Made by a program: the position numbers and the translations under genes. Shown here piece after piece: positions 17,303 through 25,715 of a stretch of 64,000 nucleotides of DNA (the stretch's first letter is position 1; each line of letters opens with the position of its first letter). Source of the stretch: WHSW01 sp963846165 (GTDB lineage Bacteria; Actinomycetota; Thermoleophilia; Solirubrobacterales; 70-9). Location of the stretch: NCBI GenBank assembly GCA_963846165.1, contig CAWJUU010000005.1:496001-560000 (forward strand). The letters run 5' to 3'. The notes under the pieces are model-generated. The model was not told the DNA's origin and did no database searches. It worked only from the letters and a program-made list of their open reading frames with translations.

Positions 17303-17491
17303 CTCGGTTCCGCCGGTCGCGCCGAGGGCGAGCACCGCGAGCAGGCTCTTCGCGTCGGCGCTGCGGCCGTTTGCGGCCAACAGCAGGTCGGCGTCGAAGG
17401 CCATCGCAGTGCGCACGAACTCCGCAGCCGGTCGGGCGTGCAGGGCGACGTCGGCGGGCAGCTCGACCGTGGCCTCAAAGCTTTGCGGCAC
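17222..17491 (-). CDS. HPr-type phosphocarrier protein
   Basis: 89 residues, standard HPr length. His18 in ALHARPAAEF is the phosphorylated residue; a serine in ADAKSLLAVL matches the regulatory-serine region, though no HPr kinase is seen here. I start at the GTG at 17491, which overlaps the end of the EIIA gene by 17 bp and gives the correct N-terminal strand (FEATVELP). Its 3' end overlaps the enzyme I gene on the other strand. It would relay phosphate from enzyme I to the DhaM-like EIIA. Confidence 0.85.
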   Translation of the reverse strand: MPQSFEATVELPADVALHARPAAEFVRTAMAFDADLLLAANGRSADAKSLLAVLALGATGGTELGLRAEGRDAGEAIDALTRRIAGLTE

Positions 17492-17858
17492 CGCGCGTCT
17501 CCTCGGCCGAGCGCAGGACGGCGTCCATGTCCGCCCCGGCGGACGACGCAACCGCGGCCGCGACCGCTCCCTCGACCAGCGGCGCGTCGGCGATCCGCAC
17601 GCCACCGTTCGAGCTGCGCTCGAGCACGTGCTTGACGGTGAGGAAGGCGCTGCCGAGATCGCCGAGGACGACGACGCCGTCGCCACCGTCGGCGTGCCGG
17701 ATCGCCTGGCGCACGAGGTCCTCGTCGGTACCGAGTCCCTGATCGGGGGCGCCGCCCGCCGGCAGTACGGTGACCTCGGGGCCCGCCATCTCCCCGGCGA
17801 GCGCGGCGAGCCCGCGCGCCAGGTCGGCGCTGTGCGATACGACTACGATCCCGACCAC
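17475..17858 (-). CDS. dhaM: DhaM-like EIIA domain protein (PTS mannose-type IIA fold)
   Basis: 127 residues, the first domain of DhaM as a stand-alone protein. His9 in VVVSHSADL is the phosphorylation site. The conserved VVLGDLGSAFLT (about residues 62-73) and PLVEGAVAAA segments match the family. In E. coli DhaM this domain is fused to HPr and an enzyme I-like domain; here all three are separate genes. GTG start with AAGGAGGAGCGA before it. Divergent from the IclR gene with 57 bp between starts, containing the shared operator-like site. Confidence 0.85.
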   Translation of the reverse strand: MVGIVVVSHSADLARGLAALAGEMAGPEVTVLPAGGAPDQGLGTDEDLVRQAIRHADGGDGVVVLGDLGSAFLTVKHVLERSSNGGVRIADAPLVEGAVAAAVASSAGADMDAVLRSAEETRGAAKL

Positions 17859-17908
17859 TCGCTCCTCCTTCGGTTACCCGAGCTGGCAGTCTACACTACC
17901 GAAGTGGA

Positions 17909-17923
17909 TTCGACAATGCCGAA
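17909..17923. promoter_or_regulatory. Candidate IclR-family operator over the regulator start
   Basis: TTCGACAATGCCGAA, matching the glpF-upstream site at 12 of 15 positions with half-sites TTCG/CGAA kept. It overlaps the IclR ATG at 17916 and lies between the divergent IclR and EIIA-HPr genes, so it could give autoregulation and control of both PTS genes. Confidence 0.5.
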
Positions 17924-18737
17924 CAAGACCGAAACCAAAGAGAGCGCCAAGCGGTCCTCGCGGCGGGCGACCATCCAGTCCGTGGACCGCGCCGCGCGGA
18001 TCCTCGAGGCCCTCGCCGCCGGGCCCCGAAGATACGGCGTCAGCGAGCTTTCCGACCGGCTCGATATCACGAGGCCGACCGTGCACGGCCTGCTCCAGAC
18101 GCTGATGGCGCATGGCTTCGTCGAGCAGGACCGCCACTCCGACAAGTACCAGCTCGGCCCCGGGCTGCTCCAGCTCGGCAACTCCTACCTCGACATCAAC
18201 GAGTTGCGCAGCCGCTCGATCGTCCACGCCGAGCGGCTTGCCGAACGAGCCAACGCGGCGGTGCGCGTCGGCGTCATGCACGGCGACTTGGTGCTCGTCG
18301 TCCACCACGTGTTCCGGCCGGACACCACGCTGCAGATACTCGAGGTGGGCGCCGAGCTGCCCGCGCACGCTTCCGCGCTCGGCAAAGCGATTCTCGGCTT
18401 CGCACCGGCGGAGGCGCTCGACGATCTCACCGCCGAGCCGCTGGCCAGGCTGACGAGCAGGACGTTGACCGAGGCCAAGCTGCGCGAGCAACTGCGAGCC
18501 GTTCGGGAGACGGGGATCGCCCGCGAGCGCGACGAGGCCGTGCTCGGCGAGTCGAGCCTCGCCGGCGCGATCTTCGACCACAGCGGTCACGGGGTGGGCA
18601 GCATCGGCGTCGTCGGCGACACCGAGCGGATCCTCCCTCGAGGCCCGGCGAAGGGCCTCACCGCCGCGGTCGCCGAGGCCGCGCGGGGCGTCTCGCGAGA
18701 GCTGGGCGCCCGCGGCTGGCCCGGGACCGCGATCTGA
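17916..18737 (+). CDS. IclR-family transcriptional regulator of the glycerol/dihydroxyacetone genes
   Basis: 273 residues: N-terminal winged helix (YGVSELSDRLDITRPTVHGLLQTL, about residues 45-70) and C-terminal ligand-binding domain with SALGKAILGF and GIGVVGDTERI-like ends. IclR-family GylR controls glycerol genes in Streptomyces (known), and the placement beside the dha-PTS genes suggests a similar job. ATG 17916 is used; a GTG at 17904 would add four residues. The shared 15-bp box at 12895 and 17909 is the likely target. Confidence 0.85.
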   Translation: MPNKTETKESAKRSSRRATIQSVDRAARILEALAAGPRRYGVSELSDRLDITRPTVHGLLQTLMAHGFVEQDRHSDKYQLGPGLLQLGNSYLDINELRSRSIVHAERLAERANAAVRVGVMHGDLVLVVHHVFRPDTTLQILEVGAELPAHASALGKAILGFAPAEALDDLTAEPLARLTSRTLTEAKLREQLRAVRETGIARERDEAVLGESSLAGAIFDHSGHGVGSIGVVGDTERILPRGPAKGLTAAVAEAARGVSRELGARGWPGTAI

Positions 18738-18749
18738 GCCGGCGGGCGC

Positions 18750-19721
18750 TCAGGATCGCGCAGCGAGCTCGGTGCGGATCTCCTTCGGGAGCATGAAGCG
18801 AACGTCCTCGTCGACGGCCCGCAGCTCGGAGACGTCGCCGGCGCCGCGGTCGCGAAAGAACTCGACGAGCTCGGCGACGAGCTGCTCGGGAGCGCTGGCG
18901 CCCGACGTGATCCCGACCGTGTCGACGCCCTCGAGCCAACCCTCGCGCACCTGCGAGGCGTTGTCGATCAGGTGCGAGGCGGCGCCGTGCTCGCGCGCGA
19001 CCTCGACCAGGCGGTTGGAGTTGGAGGAGTTGGTCGAGCCGATCACCAGCACCAGCTCGCACTCGCGGGCGAGCTGCTTGACGGCGATCTGGCGGTTGGT
19101 GGTCGCGTAGCAGATGTCGTCGGACTTCGGCGAGGTGATCGCCGGGAAGCGCTCGCGCAGGCGGGCGATGATCTCCGCCGTCTCGTCGACCGAGAGCGTC
19201 GTCTGGGTGATGAAGGCGACGTGGTCGGGGTCGTCGAGCTCGAGCGCATCGACGTCCTCGGCGGTCTCGACCAGGACGATGTTCTCGGGCGCCTCGCCGG
19301 TCGTGCCCTCGACCTCCTCGTGGCCCTGGTGGCCGATGAGCACGATCGTGTAGCCCTGCTCGGCGAACTTGCGCGCCTCGACGTGGACCTTGGTCACCAG
19401 CGGGCAGGTTGCGTCGATCGTCTGCAGGTTGCGGGCGGCGGCGTTCGCATGCACGCTCGGCGCGACACCGTGGGCCGAGAATACGACCAGCTCGCCCTCG
19501 GGGACCTCGGTCTCCTGCTCGACGAAGATCGCCCCGCGCTCGGCCAGCTCCTCGACCACATGCTTGTTGTGGACGATCTCCTTGCGCACGTAGACGGGGG
19601 GCCCGTAGAGGTCGAGCGCCTTCTCGACCGCCTGCACGGCGCGGTCGACGCCGGCGCAGTATCCGCGCGGGGCGGCAAGCAGCACCCGGCTGGGCGCATG
19701 GGTGGTCGTGGCCGGTGGCAT
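18750..19721 (-). CDS. ispH: 4-hydroxy-3-methylbut-2-enyl diphosphate reductase (IspH/LytB)
   Basis: 323 residues. Last enzyme of the MEP isoprenoid pathway, reducing HMBPP to IPP and DMAPP with a 4Fe-4S cluster. The three cluster cysteines are visible: APRGYCAGVDRA (about residue 22), DATCPLVTKVH (about 105) and DICYATTNRQ (about 203). The substrate-binding His in SAHGVAPSV, the TQTTLS segment and the GSTNSSNSNRL loop are present. Monocistronic, with no other MEP gene nearby. Confidence 0.95.
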   Translation of the reverse strand: MPPATTTHAPSRVLLAAPRGYCAGVDRAVQAVEKALDLYGPPVYVRKEIVHNKHVVEELAERGAIFVEQETEVPEGELVVFSAHGVAPSVHANAAARNLQTIDATCPLVTKVHVEARKFAEQGYTIVLIGHQGHEEVEGTTGEAPENIVLVETAEDVDALELDDPDHVAFITQTTLSVDETAEIIARLRERFPAITSPKSDDICYATTNRQIAVKQLARECELVLVIGSTNSSNSNRLVEVAREHGAASHLIDNASQVREGWLEGVDTVGITSGASAPEQLVAELVEFFRDRGAGDVSELRAVDEDVRFMLPKEIRTELAARS

Positions 19722-19773
19722 CGACCAAGAGGGTACCCGGCGGGGGCGCGGCTATCGGCGGCACGAGTGACGG

Positions 19774-19799
19774 CTCAGGTAGTCCATGGGCTACCTGAG
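19774..19799. terminator. 9-bp perfect inverted repeat between ispH and the M28 peptidase gene
   Basis: CTCAGGTAG and CTACCTGAG around an 8-nt loop (TCCATGGG). It lies 26 bp downstream of the M28 peptidase stop and 52 bp upstream of the ispH start, both leftward. It could end the peptidase transcript, but no T-run follows, so an operator or RNA-stability role is equally possible. Confidence 0.4.
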
Positions 19800-19824
19800 G
19801 CGTCAACGGAGAGGAAGTCCAGGC

Positions 19825-20730
19825 TTAGCGGATCTGGGGGATCGCGCGCAGCGCCGCCTCGCCGACCGCGTCGAGGCTCTCGGCGCAGACCTTGTCGAGC
19901 GTGTCCTCGGGCGTGTGCCAGTAGGCGCCGGGCGCCGGCCCGGGGCCGTACTCGAAGTCGATCAGGTCGACGGCCGGGACCCCCGCCTCGAGGAACGGGA
20001 GGTGATCGTCGCCGACCGGCGGCGGTCGTGCCCTCGAACGGCGCCGGGCTGCCGGTGCGCTCCTCGGCCGCGTCGGCAAAGAGCGCATAGAGGCCGGGGT
20101 CGGAGTTCGGCCTCGAGCGGGATCTGCAGCTCGCAGTCGCCGACGAGGTCGAAGAGGACCATCGCGCGGATCTCGGCCAGCCGCGGCGAGCCCTGCGCTT
20201 CCGCCTCGGCGCGCATAGGCGACGTACTGGCGGCTGCCGCGGGTGCCGTCGAGCTCGAACGGACGGCTGCCGCGCGCCTCCTCGGCGTCGAAGAAGGCGA
20301 GGTGGATCGAGGGGCCGTCGACCCTCAGCGGCAGGTCGCGAGCGAGCTCGAGCAGGACGGCGACCCCCGAGGCGCCGTCGTTGGCGCCCTCGAAGCGCGG
20401 GATCCCGTCCTTGGTGTCGTAGTGGGCGCCGACGACTACCGCGCCGGGCTCGGAGCCCTCGATCCGGCCGACCACGTTCGCGTACGGCCGCTGGACCCCG
20501 ACCTCGAGCACCCCGGCCTCGGTCAGCCGCTGCGAGATCAGCTTCGCGGTCGCGCGAGCCCCGGCCGAGCCCGACGGGCGCGGCCCGATCGCGACCTGCG
20601 CCTCGAGGTCGGCGAAGGCGCGCTCGGCGTCGAACGGGGTGGCGCGCGATGGCAGCGACTCGTCGTCGCTCTCCGAGCCGCAACCGGCGAGCAGGCAGGC
20701 GATCAGCAGGGTGGATGCGGCGCGGCGCAT
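19825..20730 (-). CDS. M28-family zinc aminopeptidase lipoprotein, three frameshifts
   Basis: Predicted lipid-anchored peptidase (LIACLLAGC lipobox near residue 16). Metal-site motifs of the M28 family are present: GAHYDTKDG, GANDGASG, FFDAEEA and, after the disrupted part, DDHLPFLEAG; the C-terminal YWHTPEDTLDK segment is also family-typical. Between about 20215 and 20025 the frame changes three times; readable pieces are QYVAYA, then AEAQGSPRLAEIRAMVLFD with LVGDCELQIP, then GLYALFADAAEERTGS. Dense indels with intact motifs suggest consensus error. Divergent from the WS/DGAT gene by 18 bp. Confidence 0.72.
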   Translation of the reverse strand: MRRAASTLLIACLLAGCGSESDDESLPSRATPFDAERAFADLEAQVAIGPRPSGSAGARATAKLISQRLTEAGVLEVGVQRPYANVVGRIEGSEPGAVVVGAHYDTKDGIPRFEGANDGASGVAVLLELARDLPLRVDGPSIHLAFFDAEEARGSRPFELDGTRGSRQYVAYARRGGSAGLAAAGRDPRDGPLRPRRRLRAADPARGRTPTPASMRSLPTRPRSAPAARRRSRARPPPVGDDHLPFLEAGVPAVDLIDFEYGPGPAPGAYWHTPEDTLDKVCAESLDAVGEAALRAIPQIR

Positions 20731-20748
20731 AGGCGGTAAGTTAGGCGC

Positions 20749-22191
20749 ATGGCCCAGGGCCACATGGACCGCCTCAGCGCTCTCGACGTCTCGTTCCTCT
20801 CCAACGAGAGCTCGGCGAGCCACATGCACGTCGGCGGGATCTGCATCTTCGAGGGCCCGCCGATGGCCTACGACGACCTGCTCGACCACATCCAGTCGCG
20901 GCTTCACCTGGTGCCGCGCTTCCGCCAGAAGCTCGCCTACCCCCCGGCGCCGACCGGCCGCCCGTTCTGGGTCGACGATTCCGCCTTCAACCTCGAGTAC
21001 CACGTCCGCCACTCGGCCCTTCCCGCGCCGGGCTCCGAGGAGCAGCTCCGCAACATGGCGGCACGCGTCTTCTCGCAGGCGCTCGACCGCACGAAGCCGC
21101 TCTGGGAGCTGTGGATGGTCCAGGGCCTGACCCGCAAGCGCTTCGCCTTCTTGACCAAGACCCACCACGCGCTCGTCGACGGCGTCTCCGGCGTCGACAT
21201 CGCCACCGTGCTGTTTGACGTCAAGCCGGTTCCCGAGCCCGCCCAGTCCGACCACGACTGGGTTCCCAACCCCGAGCCCTCGGGCGCCCAGCTGCTCGCC
21301 AAGGACGCCGAGGGCCTGCTGAGGACGCCCGTGCGACTGCTGCGGCGGCTCGAGCAGGCGGTCGAGCATCCGCGCGCCGCCGTCGACCAGGTCTCCGAAG
21401 CGGCCGAGGCGCTCGGCGAGGTCGGCTGGAACTTCGCCAACCCGGCGCCCAGCGTTCCGCTCAACGTCGAGATCGGCTCTCACCGCCGGTTCGAGTGGGT
21501 GCGCGCAGACCTGGCCCAGTTCAAGCGGATCAAGTCGGCGCTCGGCGGCACCGTCAACGACGTCGTGCTCGCCGTCGTCAGTGGCGCCCTGAGGAGCTGG
21601 CTGCACTCGCGCGGTGTGCGCACCGAGGGCCTCGAGCTTCGGGCCCAGGTGCCGGTCTCGATCCGTGCCGCCGACGAGCGCGGCCAGCTCGGCAACAAGC
21701 TCGTCGCCCTGCGGGGGGCGATCCCGGTCTACATCGAGGACCCGGTCAAGCGGCTCGAGGCCTGCATGCAGGAGATGGCGGGGGTGAAGGAGTCGAAGCA
21801 GGCGCTGGGCGCCGAGGTGATCTCGCGCTTCAACGACTTCGCTCCGCCGACGCTGCTCGCGCAGGCGGCGCGGGTCAACTTCTCGACCCGGCTGTTCAAC
21901 CTCGTGGTCACCAACGTCCCGGGGCCGCAGATCCCGCTCTACGTGCTCGGCCGCGAGCTCGAGGACATCTTCCCGGTCGGCTTCCTGCCTCCGAACCAGG
22001 CGCTGTTCGTCGCGATCATGTCCTACAACGGCGGGATCAACTTCGGCCTGCTGGCCGACTACGACGCGATTGACGACGTCGCCGAGATCGGCGCCGGGAT
22101 CGAGGTCGCGATCGCCGAGCTGCTGGAGGCGGCCGAGGCAGCCGAGCGGGCGGACACGGCGCCCGAGAGCACCGAGGCCACCCGCGCCTAG
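20749..22191 (+). CDS. Wax ester synthase / diacylglycerol acyltransferase (WS/DGAT)
   Basis: 480 residues, typical length of bacterial WS/DGAT. The acyltransferase motif HHxxxDG is HHALVDG at residues 139-145, and the second family motif is seen in VTNVPGPQIPLY near the C-terminus. The enzyme moves an acyl chain from acyl-CoA to a long-chain alcohol or diacylglycerol, making storage wax esters or triacylglycerol. Start ATG 20749; an ATG at 20764 is an alternative. Its only close neighbour on the strand is unrelated. Confidence 0.9.
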   Translation: MAQGHMDRLSALDVSFLSNESSASHMHVGGICIFEGPPMAYDDLLDHIQSRLHLVPRFRQKLAYPPAPTGRPFWVDDSAFNLEYHVRHSALPAPGSEEQLRNMAARVFSQALDRTKPLWELWMVQGLTRKRFAFLTKTHHALVDGVSGVDIATVLFDVKPVPEPAQSDHDWVPNPEPSGAQLLAKDAEGLLRTPVRLLRRLEQAVEHPRAAVDQVSEAAEALGEVGWNFANPAPSVPLNVEIGSHRRFEWVRADLAQFKRIKSALGGTVNDVVLAVVSGALRSWLHSRGVRTEGLELRAQVPVSIRAADERGQLGNKLVALRGAIPVYIEDPVKRLEACMQEMAGVKESKQALGAEVISRFNDFAPPTLLAQAARVNFSTRLFNLVVTNVPGPQIPLYVLGRELEDIFPVGFLPPNQALFVAIMSYNGGINFGLLADYDAIDDVAEIGAGIEVAIAELLEAAEAAERADTAPESTEATRA

Positions 22192-22197
22192 AGGGCT

Positions 22198-22978
22198 CTA
22201 GGCGAGCACGGCGGTGCGGTAGCGGCGCACCGCCAGGGTGCCGAAGACGGCGATCAGCCCGACGCACCAGGCGATCGAGGGAAGGATGTCGTCGGTCCCC
22301 GGCCCGCCGACGAACAGCGCCCGCACGGCGTCGACCATGAGCGAGAACGGGTTGATGTCCTCGGCGAACGTCCGCAGCCACTCGGGCATCGTCTCCGGCG
22401 GCACGAACGCCGAGGAGGCGAAGGTGAGCGGGAAGATCGCGATGAAGCCGAAGGCGTTCGCTCCCTCGGGGGTCGAGGCAGTAGAGCCCGACGCAGGCGA
22501 ACACCCAGGAGAAGGCGTAGCCGATCAGCAGGCAGAGCGCGATCCCGCCGACCACTTCCGGGACCGAGGTGCTGAACCCGAAGCCGACGACGTAGCCGAC
22601 GACGACCATCACCGCGAGCGCGAGCGCGTTCATCGCGATATCGGAGAGGGTTCGGCCGGTGAGCACGGCGCATGCGCGACATCGGCAGCGAGCGGAAGCG
22701 GTCGACGAGGCCCTTCTTCAGGTCGTCGACGAGCCCGAGCGCGGTGGCAAAGCCGCCGAACGACATCTGCTGGACGATGATCCCCGGGATCATGAAGTCG
22801 GCGTAGTCGTCGTAGCCGGGGGTCTGAGATCGCGCCGCCGAAGACGTAGACGAACAGCAGCGTGAACATGATCGGCTGGACCGTGTAGGCGGTCAGCAGC
22901 TCGGGGTTGCGCGGGATCCGGCGCAGGGCGCGCATCGCGAGCACCGAGCGTGTCGGAGATCGCGTAGCGGGCGGTCAT
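22198..22978 (-). CDS. ABC-2 type permease, DrrB-like, about four frameshifts
   Basis: Membrane partner of the upstream ATPase in a DrrAB-like exporter. Pieces in different frames add up to one permease: MTARYAISDT, then RALRRIPRNPELLTAYTVQPIM-type start region, IIVQQMSFGGFATALGLVDDL, ALALAVMVVVGYVVGFGFS, and the C-terminal INPFSLMVDAVRALFVGGP to RRYRTAVLA. Frame changes fall near 22955, 22825, 22675 and 22475. The ATG overlaps the ATPase stop (ATGA). Conserved features survive in every piece, so a working gene with consensus errors is likely. Substrate unknown. Confidence 0.68.
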
Positions 22979-23991
22979 CGGACCAGCTCGCGTTCGTGCT
23001 CGCCGGTCTCGCGCTCGCTCGCCCTCGGGCTCGGCGTCGTCGTCGTCCGCCGGCTCCGGCGGGCGTCCGGTGAGGGTCATGAAGACGTCGTCGAGCGTCG
23101 GCCTGCGAACGACGATGTCGTCGATCTCGATCCCCTCGGCGTCGAGCTTGCGTACCGCGGCGGTGATCGCGCCGCGATGCTCGCGGACCGGGACGCGGAT
23201 GGTGCCGTCCTCGAGCGTCGGCGTGTCGGCGGCGAACTCGGCCAGCGCCGCGATCGCGGCGCTGCACTGCTCGGAGCGCTCGAGCTTGACCTCGATCCGC
23301 TCGCCGCCGACGCGCTCCTTGAGCTCGTCCGAGCTGCCCTCGGCGATCAGGTTGCCGTGGTCGATGACCGCGATCCGGTCGGCGAGGCGGTCGGCCTCGT
23401 CGAGGTACTGCGTGGTCAGGAGCACGGTCGTGCCCGCCGCGACCCGGGCCTCGATCACCTCCCAGAGACCGATCCGGCTGCGCGGATCGAGCCCGGTGGT
23501 GGGCTCGTCGAGGAACAGCACCGGCGGCCGGGCGACGAGCGCCGCGGCGAGGTCGAGGCGCCGGCGCATGCCGCCGGAGTAGGTCTTGGCCAGCCGGTCT
23601 GCCGGCCTCGTCGAGCGTCGAAGCGCTCGAGCAGCTCGGTCGCTCGCTGGCCCGACTTGGCGCGGCCGAGGTGGTAGAGGCGCCCGACCATCTCCAGGTT
23701 CTCGAACCCGGTCAGGTTCTCGTCGACCGCGGCGTACTGGCCGGCGAGGCCAATCTGCGAGCGGAGCTTGGACGCATCCTCGACCACGTCGAGCCCGACG
23801 ACCCGCGCCGAACCCGCGGTCGGGGGCAGCAGCGTGGCCAGGATCCGCACCGCGGTCGTCTTCCCGGCGCCGTTGGGGCCGAGCAGGCCGAGGATCGTCC
23901 CCGCCTCGACCTCGAGGTCGATTCCGCACAAGGCCTCGACGTCCTTGTAGGACTTGCGCAACCCGCTGACTTCGATCGCCGCCTCGGACAT
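22975..23991 (-). CDS. ABC exporter ATPase, DrrA-like, two frameshifts
   Basis: ATPase of a drug/lipid-type exporter: Walker A LGPNGAGKTTA (about residues 37-47), signature TYSGGMRRRLD, Walker B VLFLDEPTTGLD, then the DrrA-type C-terminal domain (RRPTLDDVFMTLTGR). The frame changes near 23605 (before the signature) and again near 23010, after which EHERELVR ends in a stop overlapping the permease ATG. Start ATG 23991 begins MSEAAIEVSGLRKSY. Forms an operon with the permease. Confidence 0.78.
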
Positions 23992-24093
23992 CGAGATCGC
24001 AAGCTACCGGGCGCGGGGCGGCAATTGGGTGCGGTTACCCGCACTCGACGGACTGGCGGATCGAAACGCCTGCTCAGAAGTAAGATCCCGCGC

Positions 24094-24333
24094 GTGGAGT
24101 CGATCAACTACCACCTCGAGCTCACCCCGGCGCAACTGAAAATCGCGCACACAGCGCTGCGCAGCCTGCTCGACGACTTCGGCCACGACGAGCCGGAGAT
24201 CCACCGGATCATCCACGAGGTGCTGGCAAAGCTCCCCGACGAGCACGCGATCCGCGCGATCCAGCTCGACGCCGAGCTCGAGCCCAAGCGGGCCGAGCCT
24301 CCCGAGCGCGGCGACGGCCCCAGCGCCGCCTAG
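24094..24333 (+). CDS. Small hypothetical protein, 79 aa
   Basis: GTG start, beginning MESINYHLELTPAQLKIAH. It is mostly helical, with HTALRSLLDDFGHDEPEIHRIIHEVLA-type amphipathic stretches broken by short loops and an acidic/proline tail (AEPPERGDGPSAA). No membrane segment or signal. Coding pattern is good. Not recognised; stands alone between the ABC operon and a repeat element. Confidence 0.6.
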   Translation: MESINYHLELTPAQLKIAHTALRSLLDDFGHDEPEIHRIIHEVLAKLPDEHAIRAIQLDAELEPKRAEPPERGDGPSAA

Positions 24334-24374
24334 CCCCTGTCTCAGGCCCGTGTCTGCGGTGGGCGAGCGCTGCC

Positions 24375-24719
24375 GCGTTCCGCTCGGACCGTCGCCGGGT
24401 GCGCGAGGCGGGGGTCGTTGGCAGTGAGGGGAGGCCGGGTGCAAGCGCAGGTCGCAAACCCCGGACTCAACCGTCCCTCGGCATCGGGTCCGAGGTTGAC
24501 ATTGCAATAGAGCAACAACTCTCCTTTCGAGCTCGACGCGCGATCGAACGGCGGGTTGACGCGCTGGCCGAGGACTCGATTGGCGACTTATTCTCGGATA
24601 GCGAGAAGAAAGCGCCACCCACGGCCGAGGCCGACCGAAAGCGCCCGCGCCAGGCCCAACTCCCTCCCTCACTGACACCCGGCCAGGCCTCGCACCCCGA
24701 CCCGGCCCGAGCGGAACTC
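24375..24719 (+). mobile_element. MITE-like repeat, copy 1: inverted ends around a hairpin module
   Basis: This holds the gene-free stretch 24334-24801. The ends (24375-24434 and 24661-24719) are imperfect inverted copies of a roughly 57-bp sequence running from GCGTTCCGCTCGG to CAGTGAGGGAGG. Inside lies a 35-bp hairpin unit (24582-24616) and, 16 bp on, the 20-mer GACCGAAAGCGCCCGCGCCA (24633-24652). The same parts in the same order and nearly the same spacing recur at 54.2-54.5 kb on the other strand. No coding region is convincing inside, so this is a non-autonomous repeat or a structured RNA element. No target-site duplication was identified. Confidence 0.6.
24582..24616 (+). repeat. 35-bp hairpin unit (copy A)
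   Basis: Starts GGCGACTTA and ends AAAGCGCC. The interior forms a perfect stem TTCTCG-GATAG-CGAGAA. Outer arms can also pair (GGCG with CGCC). Two further units of exactly 35 bp with the same flanks and a different stem occur at 54345 and 54404. Confidence 0.65.
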
Positions 24720-24801
24720 CACCAGGCGCCCGAGCGCGACACGCTCACCCCCAACTCGAGCACCGCGATTGGCCGCCCGGCGGTAGCCTGGCCCGCCCTC
24801 G

Positions 24802-25677
24802 ATGAGCGTCTCGGTCCAGATCGGCCTCCTGCTCGCGCTCGCGACCGCGTTCGCGTCGGTGCTCGGCTTCCTCTACAAGCACCGTGGCGCGGTCGCCTCG
24901 CCGGAGGTCGAGATGCGGCGGCCGATCCGGACCTCGCTGGCGCTGTTTCGGAACCGCTGGTACACGCTCGGCATCGTCGTCGCGATGGGCGGCTGGGCGT
25001 TTCACGTCGGGGCGCTCGCGCTCGCCCCGATCTCGCTCGTGCAATCGGTGATCGCCGGGGGGCTGGTCCTGCTCACGGTCACCGCCGACCGGCTCTTCGC
25101 CCACGAGGTGACGCGCCGCGAGTGGATCGGCGTCGGCCTCGCCGCGCTCGGCCTCGCCTTCCTCGCCGCAACGCTCGAAGGGGCCGGGGACGAGGCGCAC
25201 TCCGACTACGAGACCGCGCGCCTGGTCACCTATCTGATCGTCGTCTCCTCGGCGGCGGTGATCGTCGCGGTCGGCGGCCACGGCCGCGCTCGCGAGGGGG
25301 TCCTGTTCGGCGCCTCAGCGGGCCTCTTCTGGGCGGCGTCCGACACCGCGATCAAGGCGCTCTCGGGCGAGCTCGGCGAGGCGAGCGCGGCGGCGATCGT
25401 CTTCAGCCCGCTTGCCGCGGTGATCGCGCTCGGCTCCGCCGCCGGCCTGGTGGTCTCGGCGCGCAGCCTTCAGATCGGCAAGGCGGTCCCGGTGATCGCG
25501 GTCACCAGCGTCGCCGCCAACGCGCTCACGATCGCCGCCGGCCCGCTGGTCTTCGCCGAGCCGTTCCCCGACGAGCCGGCGGGCGTGGTCGTGCGCCTGA
25601 GCGCGTTCGTGCTCGTGATCGTCGCCGCGGCGCTCACCCCGGCGCCGGTGAAGGCGGCCCACCTCGAGGAGGCGTGA
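24802..25677 (+). CDS. EamA/DMT-type membrane transporter
   Basis: 291 residues with about nine or ten hydrophobic helices in two related halves, as in the drug/metabolite transporter superfamily; helix starts include VQIGLLLALATAFASVLGF, LAPISLVQSVIAGGLVLL and the final VVVRLSAFVLVIVAAALTP. The N-terminal half contains the conserved proline-serine stretch after helix 3. Cargo cannot be told. No operon partner: the upstream gap holds the repeat element and the downstream gene is convergent. Confidence 0.68.
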   Translation: MSVSVQIGLLLALATAFASVLGFLYKHRGAVASPEVEMRRPIRTSLALFRNRWYTLGIVVAMGGWAFHVGALALAPISLVQSVIAGGLVLLTVTADRLFAHEVTRREWIGVGLAALGLAFLAATLEGAGDEAHSDYETARLVTYLIVVSSAAVIVAVGGHGRAREGVLFGASAGLFWAASDTAIKALSGELGEASAAAIVFSPLAAVIALGSAAGLVVSARSLQIGKAVPVIAVTSVAANALTIAAGPLVFAEPFPDEPAGVVVRLSAFVLVIVAAALTPAPVKAAHLEEA

Positions 25678-25715
25678 GGGGCCGGAGCATCAACGCCAGC
25701 GCTGTGTACGTGGCG

